Below are positions 44,007 through 53,651 of a stretch of 64,000 nt of DNA, one piece after another (positions within the stretch are counted from its first letter, which is position 1; every line of letters begins with the position of its first letter). The DNA lies in assembly GCA_964463375.1 (NCBI GenBank), contig CAYXBQ010000002.1, positions 127,795 through 191,794 on the forward strand. Direction: 5' to 3'. Under the pieces are notes generated by a model, which searched no databases, was not told the DNA's origin, and worked only from the letters and a program-made list of their open reading frames with translations. A program made the position numbers and the translations under genes. The stretch comes from UMGS1696 sp964463375. Lineage in GTDB: Bacteria > Bacillota > Clostridia > Oscillospirales > CAG-272.

Positions 44007-45741
44007 GATCGTCACCTCCATTTGTTTGTTGTTCATATACTTCGCGATAGATATCACTGGTCTGGAGCAGCTTGTCGTGGGTACCTCTTGCCACGATCTT
44101 ACCGTTGTCCATGACCAGGATCATGTCGGCATCCTGTACCGAAGCCACACGCTGGGCAATGATGATCTTGGTGGTCTCCGGGATAAAGGACTTGAACCCG
44201 GCCCGGATGAACGCATCGGTCTTCATATCCACAGCCGAGGTGGAGTCGTCCAGGATCAGGATCTTCGGCTTCTTCAGCAGAGCACGGGCAATACAGATAC
44301 GCTGCTTCTGCCCACCGGATACGTTGGTACCGCCCTGTTCGATCCAGGTGTCGTAGCCGTCCGGGAAGGAGCGGATGAACTCATCGGCCTGGGCCAGCTT
44401 GCAGGCTTCCACCAATTCCGCATCGGTGGCGTTTTCGTTGCCCCAACGGAGATTTTCCTTGATGGTACCGGAGAACAGCAGGTTCTTTTGCAGTACAACG
44501 GCAACAGAATCCCGCAGTACCGTCAGATCATACTCCCGCACGTCCCGACCGCCCACCTGTACAGACCCGTTGGTCACATCGTACAAACGAGAGATCAGCT
44601 GGATCAGCGTGGACTTAGAGGAACCGGTACCGCCCAGGATCCCCACGGTCATACCGGAACGGATCTGCAAGTCGATGTCGGACAGGGCATATTTCTGCGC
44701 TTCCTTGGAATACTTGAAGCTTACGTTCTGGAATTCCACAGACCCATCCCGCACCTCGGTCACAGCGTTTGCCGGAGAAACCAGCGCCGGTTCTTCCACC
44801 AGCACCTCATAGATACGCTTCATGGATTCGGAGGACATGGTCAGGATCACGTAGATCATGGACAGCATGTTCAGGGCCATCAGGATCTGCATACCGTAGG
44901 TCAGCATAGCGGAGATCTGTCCCACGTCGATGGTGGTACCCTGGTTGGTGATGATCAGCTTGGAGCCGATATACAGAATGAACACCATGTTGATGTTCAT
45001 GCAGATCTGCATCAAGGGAGAGTTCAGTGCCACGATCCGTTCCGCCTTGGTGAAGTCCTGGCAGATGTCGTTGGCAGCCGCATTGAACTTTTTCTTCTCG
45101 TAGTCTTCTCTGGAAAAGCCCTTGACCACTCGCATACCACGCACGTTTTCTTCAATGGATTCATTCAGGTTGTCGTATTTGTGGAACACGGCACGGAAGG
45201 CAGGCATCGCCTTTTTGGAGACCGTGAGCAGCCCGAAGAGCAGCAGCGGGATCACGATGACAAAGGAGGTAGCCAGCGCACCACCCATGATGTATGCCAT
45301 AACGATGGAGAAAACGAACATCATCGGAGACCGAACTGCGGTACGGATGATCATCATGTACGCCATCTGTACGTTGGAAACGTCGGTCGTCATACGTGTG
45401 ACCAGAGAAGAGGAGGAGAACTTGTCGATGTTCTCAAAGGAGAAGCTTTGGATCCGCTTAAAGATATCACTGCGCAGATTCTTGGCAAATCCGGCAGAAG
45501 CCTTGGCGCAGGTCCGGGCAGCGATACCGCCGCAACATAGGGAGAGACAGGCCATAAGGACCAGCAGCAGCCCCGTCTTGACGAGTTCATCCATGGCAAC
45601 ACCGCTCTTGATGCGGTTGACGAGCTCGGCAGTGATAAACGGGATGAATACTTCGATGATGGCCTCGCCCATGATAAAGATCAGCGTGAGGATCGTGGGC
45701 TTTTTGAACTCTCTCACGCATGATGCAAGCCGTTTTAACAT
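43999..45741 (-). CDS. ABC exporter half-transporter with degenerate ATP site
   Basis: This 580-residue partner of the downstream exporter has six helices and an ATPase domain. Its signature VSGGQKQR is good, but Walker A is GGTGSSKST (Ser for Gly) and Walker B ends ILDDSTSA, with Asp in place of the catalytic Glu. Combined with LSQGQ in the partner this makes one degenerate and one working ATP site, as in known heterodimeric exporters. AAAGGA precedes the start and a promoter lies upstream. The substrate is unknown. Confidence 0.92.
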   Translation of the reverse strand: MLKRLASCVREFKKPTILTLIFIMGEAIIEVFIPFITAELVNRIKSGVAMDELVKTGLLLVLMACLSLCCGGIAARTCAKASAGFAKNLRSDIFKRIQSFSFENIDKFSSSSLVTRMTTDVSNVQMAYMMIIRTAVRSPMMFVFSIVMAYIMGGALATSFVIVIPLLLFGLLTVSKKAMPAFRAVFHKYDNLNESIEENVRGMRVVKGFSREDYEKKKFNAAANDICQDFTKAERIVALNSPLMQICMNINMVFILYIGSKLIITNQGTTIDVGQISAMLTYGMQILMALNMLSMIYVILTMSSESMKRIYEVLVEEPALVSPANAVTEVRDGSVEFQNVSFKYSKEAQKYALSDIDLQIRSGMTVGILGGTGSSKSTLIQLISRLYDVTNGSVQVGGRDVREYDLTVLRDSVAVVLQKNLLFSGTIKENLRWGNENATDAELVEACKLAQADEFIRSFPDGYDTWIEQGGTNVSGGQKQRICIARALLKKPKILILDDSTSAVDMKTDAFIRAGFKSFIPETTKIIIAQRVASVQDADMILVMDNGKIVARGTHDKLLQTSDIYREVYEQQTNGGDDRD

Positions 45742-45807
45742 GGTGTTTTCCTTTCTGTTTGGATAGAGTATTTGCTTGTTGGTGCAGGTACTGCAACACA
45801 ACACTAT

Positions 45808-45836
45808 ATTGTACTACAAAACAGAAGGAAAATCAA
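45808..45836 (-). promoter_or_regulatory. Promoter of the ABC exporter operon
   Basis: On the minus strand TTGATT (45831-45836) and TACAAT (45808-45813) are 17 bases apart. Confidence 0.65.
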
Positions 45837-46024
45837 TCCGCAAAGCATAAAGAAATGGGGCCGAAAATCACGCAGTCCTTGCTAAATTTGCCAATAGCAG
45901 TTTGCGCGGATATGCGAACGGTTGCGACCGCATTTGTTTCCATGCGACAATGTACACATTTTATTCATATAAGTTGATACTTAGCAAAAAAACAATATCC
46001 GTCAAAGAAAATGAGAGAAACCTA
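45837..46024. other. Intergenic stretch without a recognised gene
   Basis: This lies within a 384-base gap between divergent units. Besides the two promoters and a loose inverted repeat around GCGAACGGTTGCGACCGC, nothing is recognised. It is visibly more AT-rich than the coding regions around it. Confidence 0.6.
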
Positions 46025-46053
46025 TTGCAATCGGGAAAAGAATGTGGTATAAT
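46025..46053 (+). promoter_or_regulatory. Promoter of the tandem solute-binding lipoprotein genes
   Basis: TTGCAA and TATAAT are 17 bases apart, with TGG before the -10. Confidence 0.8.
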
Positions 46054-46125
46054 GACAAATAGCGATAAGAATATCGATTGTAATTTGTGTATAAAACCGG
46101 AGCAAGGCGAAAGGAGCATGAACCT

Positions 46126-47589
46126 ATGCGGAAACAGAAACAGATCGTTACCCTATTATTGGCAGCCCAGCTATTGGCACTTGCCTCCTGCGGCGGTGAG
46201 ACCGTAGAGACCCAGGGCAGTGTACAGAGCGATACATCCACCCCCACAGTGGGTACAGAAGAAACAGAACCGCAGCCCGACCTGCCGGACGTGACCTTTG
46301 GCGGTGCCGAATATACCGTATATCGTTGGTCCAATGCCGATAACGTGGATCTGCACACCCACTTTGAATATGATGCCGAGGAGCTTACCGGCGAACTGCT
46401 AAACGATGCGATCTACAACCGGAACCAGGTGATCGAGGAACAATATGATGTGACCATCTCTGTACTGGGTGACTGGGAACCATCGGCACGGCTGAAAACC
46501 GATGTGACCGCCGGAGATACGCCGTATCAAGTCATCTCCGACTGGCCGACCCGACTGGCGAACCTTTCTACCCAGGGAATGCTGCGCAATTTCTATGACA
46601 TTCCCTATGTAGATACCACCAAGCCCTGGTGGGACAAAAACACCGTGGAGGCCTTCACCATTGCCGGAAAGCAATACGTGATCACCGGCGACTACGTGCT
46701 GTACGACAAACAGAGGGTATTGGTATTCTTCTTCAACCACACATTATCGGACACCTTAGGGATCCCGGATCCGTATACCACGGTGAACGAAGGCAAATGG
46801 ACCATGGATCTGCTGAACGAATACGCCGAGCTGGCCAGACAGGACCTGAACGGAGACGGCAAAATGGATCCCAAGGACGACCAATACGGCATGATCAGCG
46901 GCTCCAAGACATATATGCCGTATCTGCTGTTCGGTGGTGGCAGCCGCTATTCCGAAGCACAGCCGGATGGTACCTTTGAACTGGTGATCGACGACGAGCA
47001 TACCATCGACATCATCTCGAAGCTGAACCTGACCTTTGGTACCGATAACACCCACTACCACGAAGACAACAAGGGTGTGCAGGTCACGGAAAAATTTGAA
47101 TCCGGTACGGGTCTGTTCTACCATGAGGTCTCCCAGGTCACACGACTGCTGGATATGGAGGACGACTACGGGATCCTGCCCCAGCCGAAGTATGACGAAA
47201 ATCAGGAAAACTATCTTTCCTGCGTACAGTACGAATATTCCGCTGCCATTGGCGTACCGGCTACCATCGATGGAGACGAACTGGAAATGACCGGTGTCCT
47301 GCTGGAGGCACTGTCCGCTCTGTCTCATACCACCACATACCCCACATTTATTGAAGACATCCTACAGTCGAAAAATGCACCGGATAAAGAAAGTGCCGAT
47401 ATGCTGCGCCTGATCTATGCCAACCTGACCTATGACCTGTTCGGTGTGTTCCAGTTTGGCAGCATCGATAGTTTGGTCTACAACAACATCTACGACAAAA
47501 AAGGCGAAGGCTTTACGTCTACCATTGCTTCCAATAAAGAAAAGATTCTGGCAGCCTACGAAAAAGTCTACGAAGCCTATACCGAGTAA
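46126..47589 (+). CDS. Extracellular solute-binding lipoprotein
   Basis: This is a 487-residue lipoprotein with lipobox LLALASC (Cys 22). It shares the group features of the protein at 33.5 kb: a Thr-rich linker, NDAIYNRNQVIEEQYDVTI, and an EF-hand-like loop DLNGDGKMDPKD starting near residue 240. The late segment ESADMLRLIYANLTYDLFG is also shared. AAAGGAG lies ahead of the ATG. The next gene is a paralog ten bases downstream. No permease lies nearby, so it may deliver ligand to a permease encoded elsewhere, or to the pair at 9.6-11.5 kb. Confidence 0.88.
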   Translation: MRKQKQIVTLLLAAQLLALASCGGETVETQGSVQSDTSTPTVGTEETEPQPDLPDVTFGGAEYTVYRWSNADNVDLHTHFEYDAEELTGELLNDAIYNRNQVIEEQYDVTISVLGDWEPSARLKTDVTAGDTPYQVISDWPTRLANLSTQGMLRNFYDIPYVDTTKPWWDKNTVEAFTIAGKQYVITGDYVLYDKQRVLVFFFNHTLSDTLGIPDPYTTVNEGKWTMDLLNEYAELARQDLNGDGKMDPKDDQYGMISGSKTYMPYLLFGGGSRYSEAQPDGTFELVIDDEHTIDIISKLNLTFGTDNTHYHEDNKGVQVTEKFESGTGLFYHEVSQVTRLLDMEDDYGILPQPKYDENQENYLSCVQYEYSAAIGVPATIDGDELEMTGVLLEALSALSHTTTYPTFIEDILQSKNAPDKESADMLRLIYANLTYDLFGVFQFGSIDSLVYNNIYDKKGEGFTSTIASNKEKILAAYEKVYEAYTE

Positions 47590-47598
47590 GGTGACACG

Positions 47599-49083
47599 AT
47601 GAAAAAGAACCAGAAACAAAGAATGTGCATCCTGTGTCTGCTGATGGCACAGCTTTTGACCCTGGCATCCTGTGGCGGCGGTACAGCGGAGACCACGGCA
47701 AACACCACCGATACCACCACCGAATCTGTGGAGACGGCAGAGACCGAGCTTCACAGTGATCTGCCCGCACGGGATTTCGAAGGCGATACCTTCACCGTGT
47801 ATACCCGTTCCGCACCTGGCTATCCCCAATTCGATGCCTATGAGCTGGTGTCCGAGGAAATGAACGGCGATGTGCTCAACGATGCCATTTACCAGCGCAA
47901 CGCCACCACAGAGGAAAAATACAACTTCCGGATCGACCAACAGAAGTTTGATGCACCCGGTACCACTGCTATCAAGGCGGTGCAGTCCGGGGACGATAGC
48001 GTGGACTATGTGGTGTCCCAGGTCTTTGACGTGAAAGAACGGATCATCGAGGGCGCCTTCTACGACCTGTACGAGGGTGAGTATTTTGGCTTCGATATGC
48101 CCTGGTGGCACGATACCATCAACGAAAGCTGCTCGCTGGCAGGAAAGCTGTTTATGACCATGAACGACTATCTTCTGCTCTACAAGCAGCAGACCTATTG
48201 CCTGTTCTTCAACAAGACCATGGCAAAGAACTATGCGCTGCGGGACTATTACGAAGCGGTGCTGGATGGCACGTGGACATGGGAAAATATGTATGCCGAT
48301 ATGCAGCAGGTCACCATGGACGTGAACGGCGACGGCACCATGGACCAGTGGGACAGCTACGGCTTCACCTGCCAATACGGGCAAATGCTGGCAGCAGTCA
48401 TCGGCTGTGACGTGCAGTACAGCGAAAAGGATGCCGGTGACATTCCCCTGCTGAAAGCCGATGCGGAGACCCACATCAATGTGCTGGACAAGGTGGCGTC
48501 CATCTTCATCGACAAGACCACCACGCTGCTGGCCAACGACTACAGCAGCTCTGTGACCACCGGCAAATCCATGTGGGACATACCCAGCGATACCTTCTAC
48601 GATGAACGAGCCCTGTTCTTAGGCGGCGTGGTACGGTATGCACCGTCCATCATCGAAAGCTGTGAGGTGGACTTCGGGATCCTGCCGATGCCTAAATATA
48701 CGGAAGATCAAAGGAACTACTACAGTTACTCCGAGGTGGGCAACAGCACGGCACTCCTGGTTCCCGTGGTGGCAGACCTGTCGGATGTGAGCTTTGTGAT
48801 CGAGGCCCTCAGCGAAGAATCCTACCGCACCGTGGTACCGGCGTACTACGAGGTCATGGTCAAGTCCAAGTATTCGCCGGACCCCAATGCATCGGCGGTA
48901 CTGGATCTGATGTTTGCCAACCACCGGTTCGACACGGCACTACTGTATTCGTGGCTGGACATTGCCGGGATCTACGACACGATCCTGCAAAAGAAAGAGA
49001 ACACCTTTGCTTCCCAGTACGCTTCCAAATCCGCTGCCGCTCAGGCCACGCTGGACGAATGGATGGCGACTCTCAGCGAGTGA
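47599..49083 (+). CDS. Extracellular solute-binding lipoprotein (paralog)
   Basis: This is a 494-residue lipoprotein with lipobox LLTLASC (Cys 25), co-transcribed with the preceding paralog. NDAIYQRNATTEEKYNFRI and DVNGDGTMDQWDSYG match the same positions in its neighbour, and NASAVLDLMFANHRFDTALL is near the end. The ligand is unknown; the downstream isomerases and aminotransferase hint at an unusual or amino sugar. The start lies within a short gap and has only a weak GGTGA site, so coupling to the preceding gene is likely. Confidence 0.88.
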   Translation: MKKNQKQRMCILCLLMAQLLTLASCGGGTAETTANTTDTTTESVETAETELHSDLPARDFEGDTFTVYTRSAPGYPQFDAYELVSEEMNGDVLNDAIYQRNATTEEKYNFRIDQQKFDAPGTTAIKAVQSGDDSVDYVVSQVFDVKERIIEGAFYDLYEGEYFGFDMPWWHDTINESCSLAGKLFMTMNDYLLLYKQQTYCLFFNKTMAKNYALRDYYEAVLDGTWTWENMYADMQQVTMDVNGDGTMDQWDSYGFTCQYGQMLAAVIGCDVQYSEKDAGDIPLLKADAETHINVLDKVASIFIDKTTTLLANDYSSSVTTGKSMWDIPSDTFYDERALFLGGVVRYAPSIIESCEVDFGILPMPKYTEDQRNYYSYSEVGNSTALLVPVVADLSDVSFVIEALSEESYRTVVPAYYEVMVKSKYSPDPNASAVLDLMFANHRFDTALLYSWLDIAGIYDTILQKKENTFASQYASKSAAAQATLDEWMATLSE

Positions 49084-49185
49084 TCCGCAGCGAATCAGCA
49101 GCCACGAGCCACAGATACCCCTGTGCCCCCCGTGCAAACACGAATAAAATTCCGTTGCTATTGTGGAAAAAATGCCGTACCCCTC

Positions 49186-49214
49186 TTGCCAAAGCCGGAT
49201 GGATATGGTATACT
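49186..49214 (+). promoter_or_regulatory. Promoter of the isomerase-ceramidase-aminotransferase unit
   Basis: TTGCCA and TATACT are 17 bases apart, with TGG before the -10. The start codon follows 31 bases after the -10. Confidence 0.75.
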
Positions 49215-49245
49215 GTGTACAAATACTCCATAGGAGGAGAACCAT

Positions 49246-49995
49246 ATGAAATTGGCATTACAAATATATACGTTAAGAAACTACTTAGGAAAGGACGACA
49301 TTGCCGAGACTTTGCAAAAGGTCAAGGAAATGGGCTACACCGGTGTCGAATGGCCGGGGCTCATGGGCTACACGCCGGAGGAATTGGCAGTGCTGACCCA
49401 TGAGGCCGGTCTGGAGATCTTTTCCGTACATATCAATATCGACGACCTGCTCGCCTGCGATACCAACGTGCTGGATGGCTTTGCTAAGGTGGGCGTACAG
49501 TGGCTGCCCATTGGCTGGCTGCCGGAGGAACGGCTGGCCGGCGGTGACAAGTTTGCGGAGACCTGTGACCTGATCCGTGCCTACAGTGCCGAAGCAGCCA
49601 AGCGTGGTATGCTGGTACTGTATCACAACCACGACTTTGATCTGGCACCCTACGGAGACGCTACGAAGCTGGATGCCCTGTATGCCGCCCTGCCGGAAAC
49701 GGTGGTGGGGGCAGAGCTGGACACCTGTTGGCTCTATTCCGGCGGCGTAGATCCGGTGACCTATCTGCAAAGATTCGCCCATCGTGCGCCCGTCATCCAT
49801 CTGAAGGACTGCGTCAAGGAAGGCGGCCGCAAGGGATATAAGCCTGTTGGCGATGGCGTGTTGGATTGGACTGCGATCCTGCCTGCCTGCGAAAAGGCAG
49901 AATGGGTCTGCGTAGAACAGGATGAGCCCTCCGATGGACTGGATGCCTTCCAGTGCGCCACCAGAAGTGCGGCCTTCCTGCGGGAGCGTCTGTAA
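49246..49995 (+). CDS. Sugar phosphate isomerase/epimerase, xylose-isomerase-like TIM barrel
   Basis: This 249-residue TIM barrel of the AP-endonuclease-2 superfamily begins MKLALQIYTLRNYLGK. Metal ligands are expected around YHNHDFD, VGAELDTCW, VIHLKDC and CVEQDEPS. Members include inosose dehydratase, IolE-like enzymes and sugar epimerases. AGGAGG lies ahead of the start. A related barrel follows 12 bases downstream, so two successive isomerisations of one sugar are likely. The exact substrate is unknown. Confidence 0.88.
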   Translation: MKLALQIYTLRNYLGKDDIAETLQKVKEMGYTGVEWPGLMGYTPEELAVLTHEAGLEIFSVHINIDDLLACDTNVLDGFAKVGVQWLPIGWLPEERLAGGDKFAETCDLIRAYSAEAAKRGMLVLYHNHDFDLAPYGDATKLDALYAALPETVVGAELDTCWLYSGGVDPVTYLQRFAHRAPVIHLKDCVKEGGRKGYKPVGDGVLDWTAILPACEKAEWVCVEQDEPSDGLDAFQCATRSAAFLRERL

Positions 49996-50007
49996 GGAGG
50001 TATTCCC

Positions 50008-50922
50008 ATGCGTATTGCAACCACCATTGGGGAAATGTACGACTACGTAGCCACCCCCGCCGATGCCGTCCGTGCCTATGAGGGTACCGGCTTCCGGTAT
50101 CTGGACTATAGCTTCTACCACGCAAATCGCCCCGGTTCTCCCTTCCTCACTGCCGATTGGCTGCGGGAGGTCGAGGACGCCGGAGAGGCAGCAGCCGCTT
50201 TGGGTATGGCATTTGTTCAGGCGCATTCTCCCGACTATAACCCCTACCACGACCCCAACGATACCGCCTACCACGAAGCCGGTATGCTGGCCACCAAACG
50301 CTCCATCGAGGCCTGTGGCAGATTGGGTATCCCCCAGATCGTCGTGCATACAGCCTTTGGTCCTCAGTGCCAGTATCCTGCCGATCAGGAAAAGTATTTC
50401 GAGACCAACCTGCCGTTTTTGCAGTCCCTGTATCCGGAGATGGAAAAGTGGAACGTAGGTGTCTGCATCGAGAACAGCGCAGAAGGGAACATGGGCACCA
50501 ACTATTTCTTCATGACCGCCGAGGATATGAACGCCTTCTTGGCCTATGCCAACCATCCGCTGTTGGGTGCCTGCTGGGATACGGGACACGGCAATATGCG
50601 TGGCGCCGATGTGTACCACGAGCTGACCACCCTGGGCAAGAACCTCCACGCCATCCATTTCCAGGACAACGGCGGTCGGTACGACGAACATATCGCCCCC
50701 TTCTTCGGTACACTGCAGGTAGACGACGTGATCCGTGGTTTGCTCGATGCCGGGTACGAAGGCCCCTTGACCTTTGAATCCGACTGCTTCTGCCCGTACC
50801 GGAACCAACACGGTACCGACAAGCTGGCCTATCCTCCACTGCGGGTGAAGCGAGCCTGCCTCCACGTGCTCCATGAGATCGGTATGGCAGCTCTGGAAGC
50901 CTACGGTATCGCAGGAGAATGA
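50008..50922 (+). CDS. Sugar phosphate isomerase/epimerase, second TIM barrel
   Basis: This 304-residue barrel is related to its neighbour but longer. HSPDYNPYHDPNDTAYH, VCIENSAEGN, GACWDTGHGN, IHFQDNGGRYDEH and LTFESDCFC hold the expected Glu, Asp, His, Glu metal ligands. AAGGAGG lies just before its ATG. It is the second gene of the four-gene unit. Whether it acts on phosphorylated or free sugar cannot be told. Confidence 0.87.
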   Translation: MRIATTIGEMYDYVATPADAVRAYEGTGFRYLDYSFYHANRPGSPFLTADWLREVEDAGEAAAALGMAFVQAHSPDYNPYHDPNDTAYHEAGMLATKRSIEACGRLGIPQIVVHTAFGPQCQYPADQEKYFETNLPFLQSLYPEMEKWNVGVCIENSAEGNMGTNYFFMTAEDMNAFLAYANHPLLGACWDTGHGNMRGADVYHELTTLGKNLHAIHFQDNGGRYDEHIAPFFGTLQVDDVIRGLLDAGYEGPLTFESDCFCPYRNQHGTDKLAYPPLRVKRACLHVLHEIGMAALEAYGIAGE

Positions 50923-50972
50923 CACATATATTTATTGAAAGATATTCTTAGCAAAAAACAAGGAGACACACC

Positions 50973-52274
50973 ATGAACGATACATTTTACGCCGGTGCAG
51001 CCCGTGCCGACATCACCCCCGCAGTGGGTACTCTGCTGTACGGCTATAACCCCCACCAGGAAAGCACATCCATCCACGACCACCTGAGCGTTACAGCACT
51101 GGCAGTAGTCCAGGGAGATACCAAGGCACTGCTGACCACCGTCACTGTAGGCGATTTTCAGACGGCGCTGGTATCGGAGCTGCGGCAGCAAATGAGCGAG
51201 GTCTGCGGCATCCCAGCCGCCCGGATCGTTATCGCTGCCACCCACACCCATTCGGCCCCCAACGTAGCCGGTATGGAAGGCTGGGGCGGCGTGGATCAGC
51301 CTTATGTGGACAACATCCTGCGTCCGGCTATGCTGCAGGTAGCCAAGGATGCAGTTGCCAATTTGCAGCCGGCAGAGTACGCCGTAGGTGTCACCGAATC
51401 CAAGGTGGGCATCAACCGGCGGCAGCAGCTGGAGGATGGCAGCATCGTGCTGGGGCAGAACCCCTGGGGCTGCTATGACCCCAACATGACCTGCGTCGCT
51501 ATTCGCAACAGCGAGACCAAGGCCGGCATTCTGAACCTGATCCATTACGGCTGCCACGGCACCGCTGCGGGCTGTAACCGGGAGATCAGCCGAGACTGGT
51601 CCGGGATCATGATCGACCGACTGGAAGCCGAGACCAAAACCATGACCGCCTTCTGGAACGGCTGCCAGGGTGACGTTGGCCCCCGACTGACCAATGGACA
51701 GACCGTAGGCGACATCCACCACGTGGAAGAATTGGGCGGTGTAGCGGCTATGGATGCCAAACGTGCTTATGATGCCCGTGGCATGTACGTGGCAGGAGAT
51801 CTGCACCTGTACGAAGGCGAAGTGGCGATCCCCTTCAAGCCCTTGTTGCCCAAGGAAGAAGTGGAAGCCAAGCTGGCCACCTATGAAGATCCGGATTCCC
51901 TGATCAACATCCAGCGGCTGGAATATGCCCACTACAAGGCCGTCAAGGACGAATACGACGCAGGTGTACCGGCCCACGACAGCCACTATCGCTATGACCA
52001 GATCATCATTTCTCTGGGAGAGGTGGCATTCGTACCCTATCCCTTTGAGATCTTCTCGGAGATCTCCCTCCGTCTGCGGTACCATTCTCCCATCCGCTAC
52101 ACGCTGGCACTGTCCAACGCCAACGGCTATAACGCCTATATGCCCACCGAGGATCAGATCGTCCGTGGCGGCTACGAGATCGGCTGCTTCCTGTACAGTG
52201 GTGCCTACACACTGGTAGACAATACCGACCAGGTCCTGCTGTGCGAAAATCTGCGGATCCTCCGTGGCAACTAA
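50973..52274 (+). CDS. Neutral/alkaline ceramidase-like metal hydrolase
   Basis: This 433-residue protein resembles the N-terminal domain of neutral ceramidases: ARADITPAVGTLLYGY at the start, the zinc ligands in ATHTHSAPN (H91, H93), HYGCHGTAAG and FWNGCQGDVGPR. It lacks a signal peptide, so a cytoplasmic amidohydrolase role on an N-acyl sugar is more likely than ceramide cleavage (inference). AAGGAG lies ahead of the start. The DegT aminotransferase gene follows after 29 bases. Confidence 0.85.
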   Translation: MNDTFYAGAARADITPAVGTLLYGYNPHQESTSIHDHLSVTALAVVQGDTKALLTTVTVGDFQTALVSELRQQMSEVCGIPAARIVIAATHTHSAPNVAGMEGWGGVDQPYVDNILRPAMLQVAKDAVANLQPAEYAVGVTESKVGINRRQQLEDGSIVLGQNPWGCYDPNMTCVAIRNSETKAGILNLIHYGCHGTAAGCNREISRDWSGIMIDRLEAETKTMTAFWNGCQGDVGPRLTNGQTVGDIHHVEELGGVAAMDAKRAYDARGMYVAGDLHLYEGEVAIPFKPLLPKEEVEAKLATYEDPDSLINIQRLEYAHYKAVKDEYDAGVPAHDSHYRYDQIIISLGEVAFVPYPFEIFSEISLRLRYHSPIRYTLALSNANGYNAYMPTEDQIVRGGYEIGCFLYSGAYTLVDNTDQVLLCENLRILRGN

Positions 52275-52303
52275 GCTATCAGAAATACAAAGGAGAAAAC
52301 AAT

Positions 52304-53476
52304 ATGTATAGAATCGGACAAGAAGAGATCGATGCCGTAGCACGCACCCTCATGAGTCGGGACTTTTTCAAGATCAACGGCAGCGGCAAGGAAGTGCTGC
52401 ACTTTGAAGAAGAATGGGGCAAGACCGTGTCGGCCGACTATGTGTTGACCATGACCTCCGGCTTTGGCGCGCTGACCTCTGCCCTGATCGGTATGGGCGT
52501 AGGCCCCGGCGATGAAGTCATCGTACCCGGCTACACCTACATTGCCTCTGCTTTGGCCGTAGTTGCCGTGGGTGCCATTCCGGTCATTGCCGAGATCAAC
52601 GAGACCATGACCCTGGATCCCGTGGATGTGGAGAAGAAGATCTCTCCTGCCACCAAGGTGATCATGCCGGTACACATCCAGGGCTTCCCATCGGATATGG
52701 ATGGACTGCGAGCTGTTGCGGATCAGCACGGTCTGCGGATCTTAGAAGACGCTTGCCAGGCCGACGGTGGTATGTACAAGGGTCGGTATCTGGGTGCCAT
52801 TGGCGATGCCGGTGCCTATTCATTCAACTATTTTAAGGTGATCACAGCGGGAGAGGGCGGTGCGCTGGCCACCAACGATCGTACCATCTACGAGCGTGCC
52901 CTGATCTACCACGATGCCAGCGCCGTTGCTTTCTTCGGTGACCAGCTGGATGGGATCAGCGAGCCTCTGTTTGGCGGTACCGAATTCCGTGTGTCCGACA
53001 TCACCGGCGCCATCCTGCGGGAACAGCTGAAGCGTATGCCCACACTGCTTGCCGACCTGCGGAAGAATCGGGACGCACTGGCCGCATTGGTGTGCGGCGA
53101 AGGCAAGGCTACGCAGGCACCTTCCAACGACATCGCCGGCGACTGCGGTACCACCCTGGCTCTGCGGTTTGACACAGCCGAGGAATGCCGAGCCTATGCT
53201 GCCAAGTGTGCCGAAGCTGGCGTTGGCCTGACGATCCCGATCGACACCGGCAAGCATGTGTACACCAACTGGACCCAGATCATGGAAAAGCGTGGTGCCC
53301 TGCATCCTGCTATGGACCCCTTCAAAATGGAAGCCAACCAGGGTCTGCAAATGGACTACACCATGGATATGTGTCCCCGCACGCTGGATCTGCTGAACCG
53401 CACAGCCTATGTGAGCATCAACCCCGACTGGACGGAAGAAGACATAGCCAACGTGGCAGCGGTGCTGAATCGATAA
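52304..53476 (+). CDS. DegT/DnrJ/EryC1/StrS family aminotransferase
   Basis: This is a 390-residue PLP enzyme. TSGFGALTSALIGMGVGPGD forms the cofactor-binding start, VIMPVHIQG and ILEDACQADGG the mid part, and the PLP lysine is K178 in YFKVITAGEGG. The family usually aminates keto-sugars or inososes with glutamate or glutamine. Here it ends a unit with two TIM-barrel isomerases and an amide-type hydrolase, so it could equally remove an amino group from an aminosugar or aminocyclitol. AAAGGAG fixes the start. Confidence 0.92.
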   Translation: MYRIGQEEIDAVARTLMSRDFFKINGSGKEVLHFEEEWGKTVSADYVLTMTSGFGALTSALIGMGVGPGDEVIVPGYTYIASALAVVAVGAIPVIAEINETMTLDPVDVEKKISPATKVIMPVHIQGFPSDMDGLRAVADQHGLRILEDACQADGGMYKGRYLGAIGDAGAYSFNYFKVITAGEGGALATNDRTIYERALIYHDASAVAFFGDQLDGISEPLFGGTEFRVSDITGAILREQLKRMPTLLADLRKNRDALAALVCGEGKATQAPSNDIAGDCGTTLALRFDTAEECRAYAAKCAEAGVGLTIPIDTGKHVYTNWTQIMEKRGALHPAMDPFKMEANQGLQMDYTMDMCPRTLDLLNRTAYVSINPDWTEEDIANVAAVLNR

Positions 53477-53493
53477 TAATATGATAAAGAAAT

Positions 53494-53534
53494 GCGCCAG
53501 AGATACGGATGTATGCTGTATCTCCGGCGCTTTT
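53494..53534 (+). terminator. Terminator of the aminotransferase unit
   Basis: GCGCC-GAGATAC pairs with GTATCTC-GGCGC around a ten-base loop, followed by TTTT. It separates the sugar genes from the CRISPR-Cas locus. Confidence 0.85.
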
Positions 53535-53651
53535 GGGTTTATGGGATTGAATAGGAATAAAAGAATAATGCTGGTATGCCATGTGATGTACTTCTGGAAT
53601 AGCGAAATATATAAATTCATGTTGAAATAGGTTAGAATTGCCTAAAATATG

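Noticed and set aside
43948..45540. Open frame of 530 residues on the plus strand
   Set aside because: It is His- and Gly-rich shadow sequence opposite the ABC exporter gene.
49285..50925. Open frame of 546 residues on the minus strand
   Set aside because: It is antisense to the two TIM-barrel isomerases, which have good ribosome sites and motifs.
50901..52343. Open frame of 480 residues on the minus strand
   Set aside because: It is antisense to the ceramidase-like gene, which carries conserved zinc ligands.
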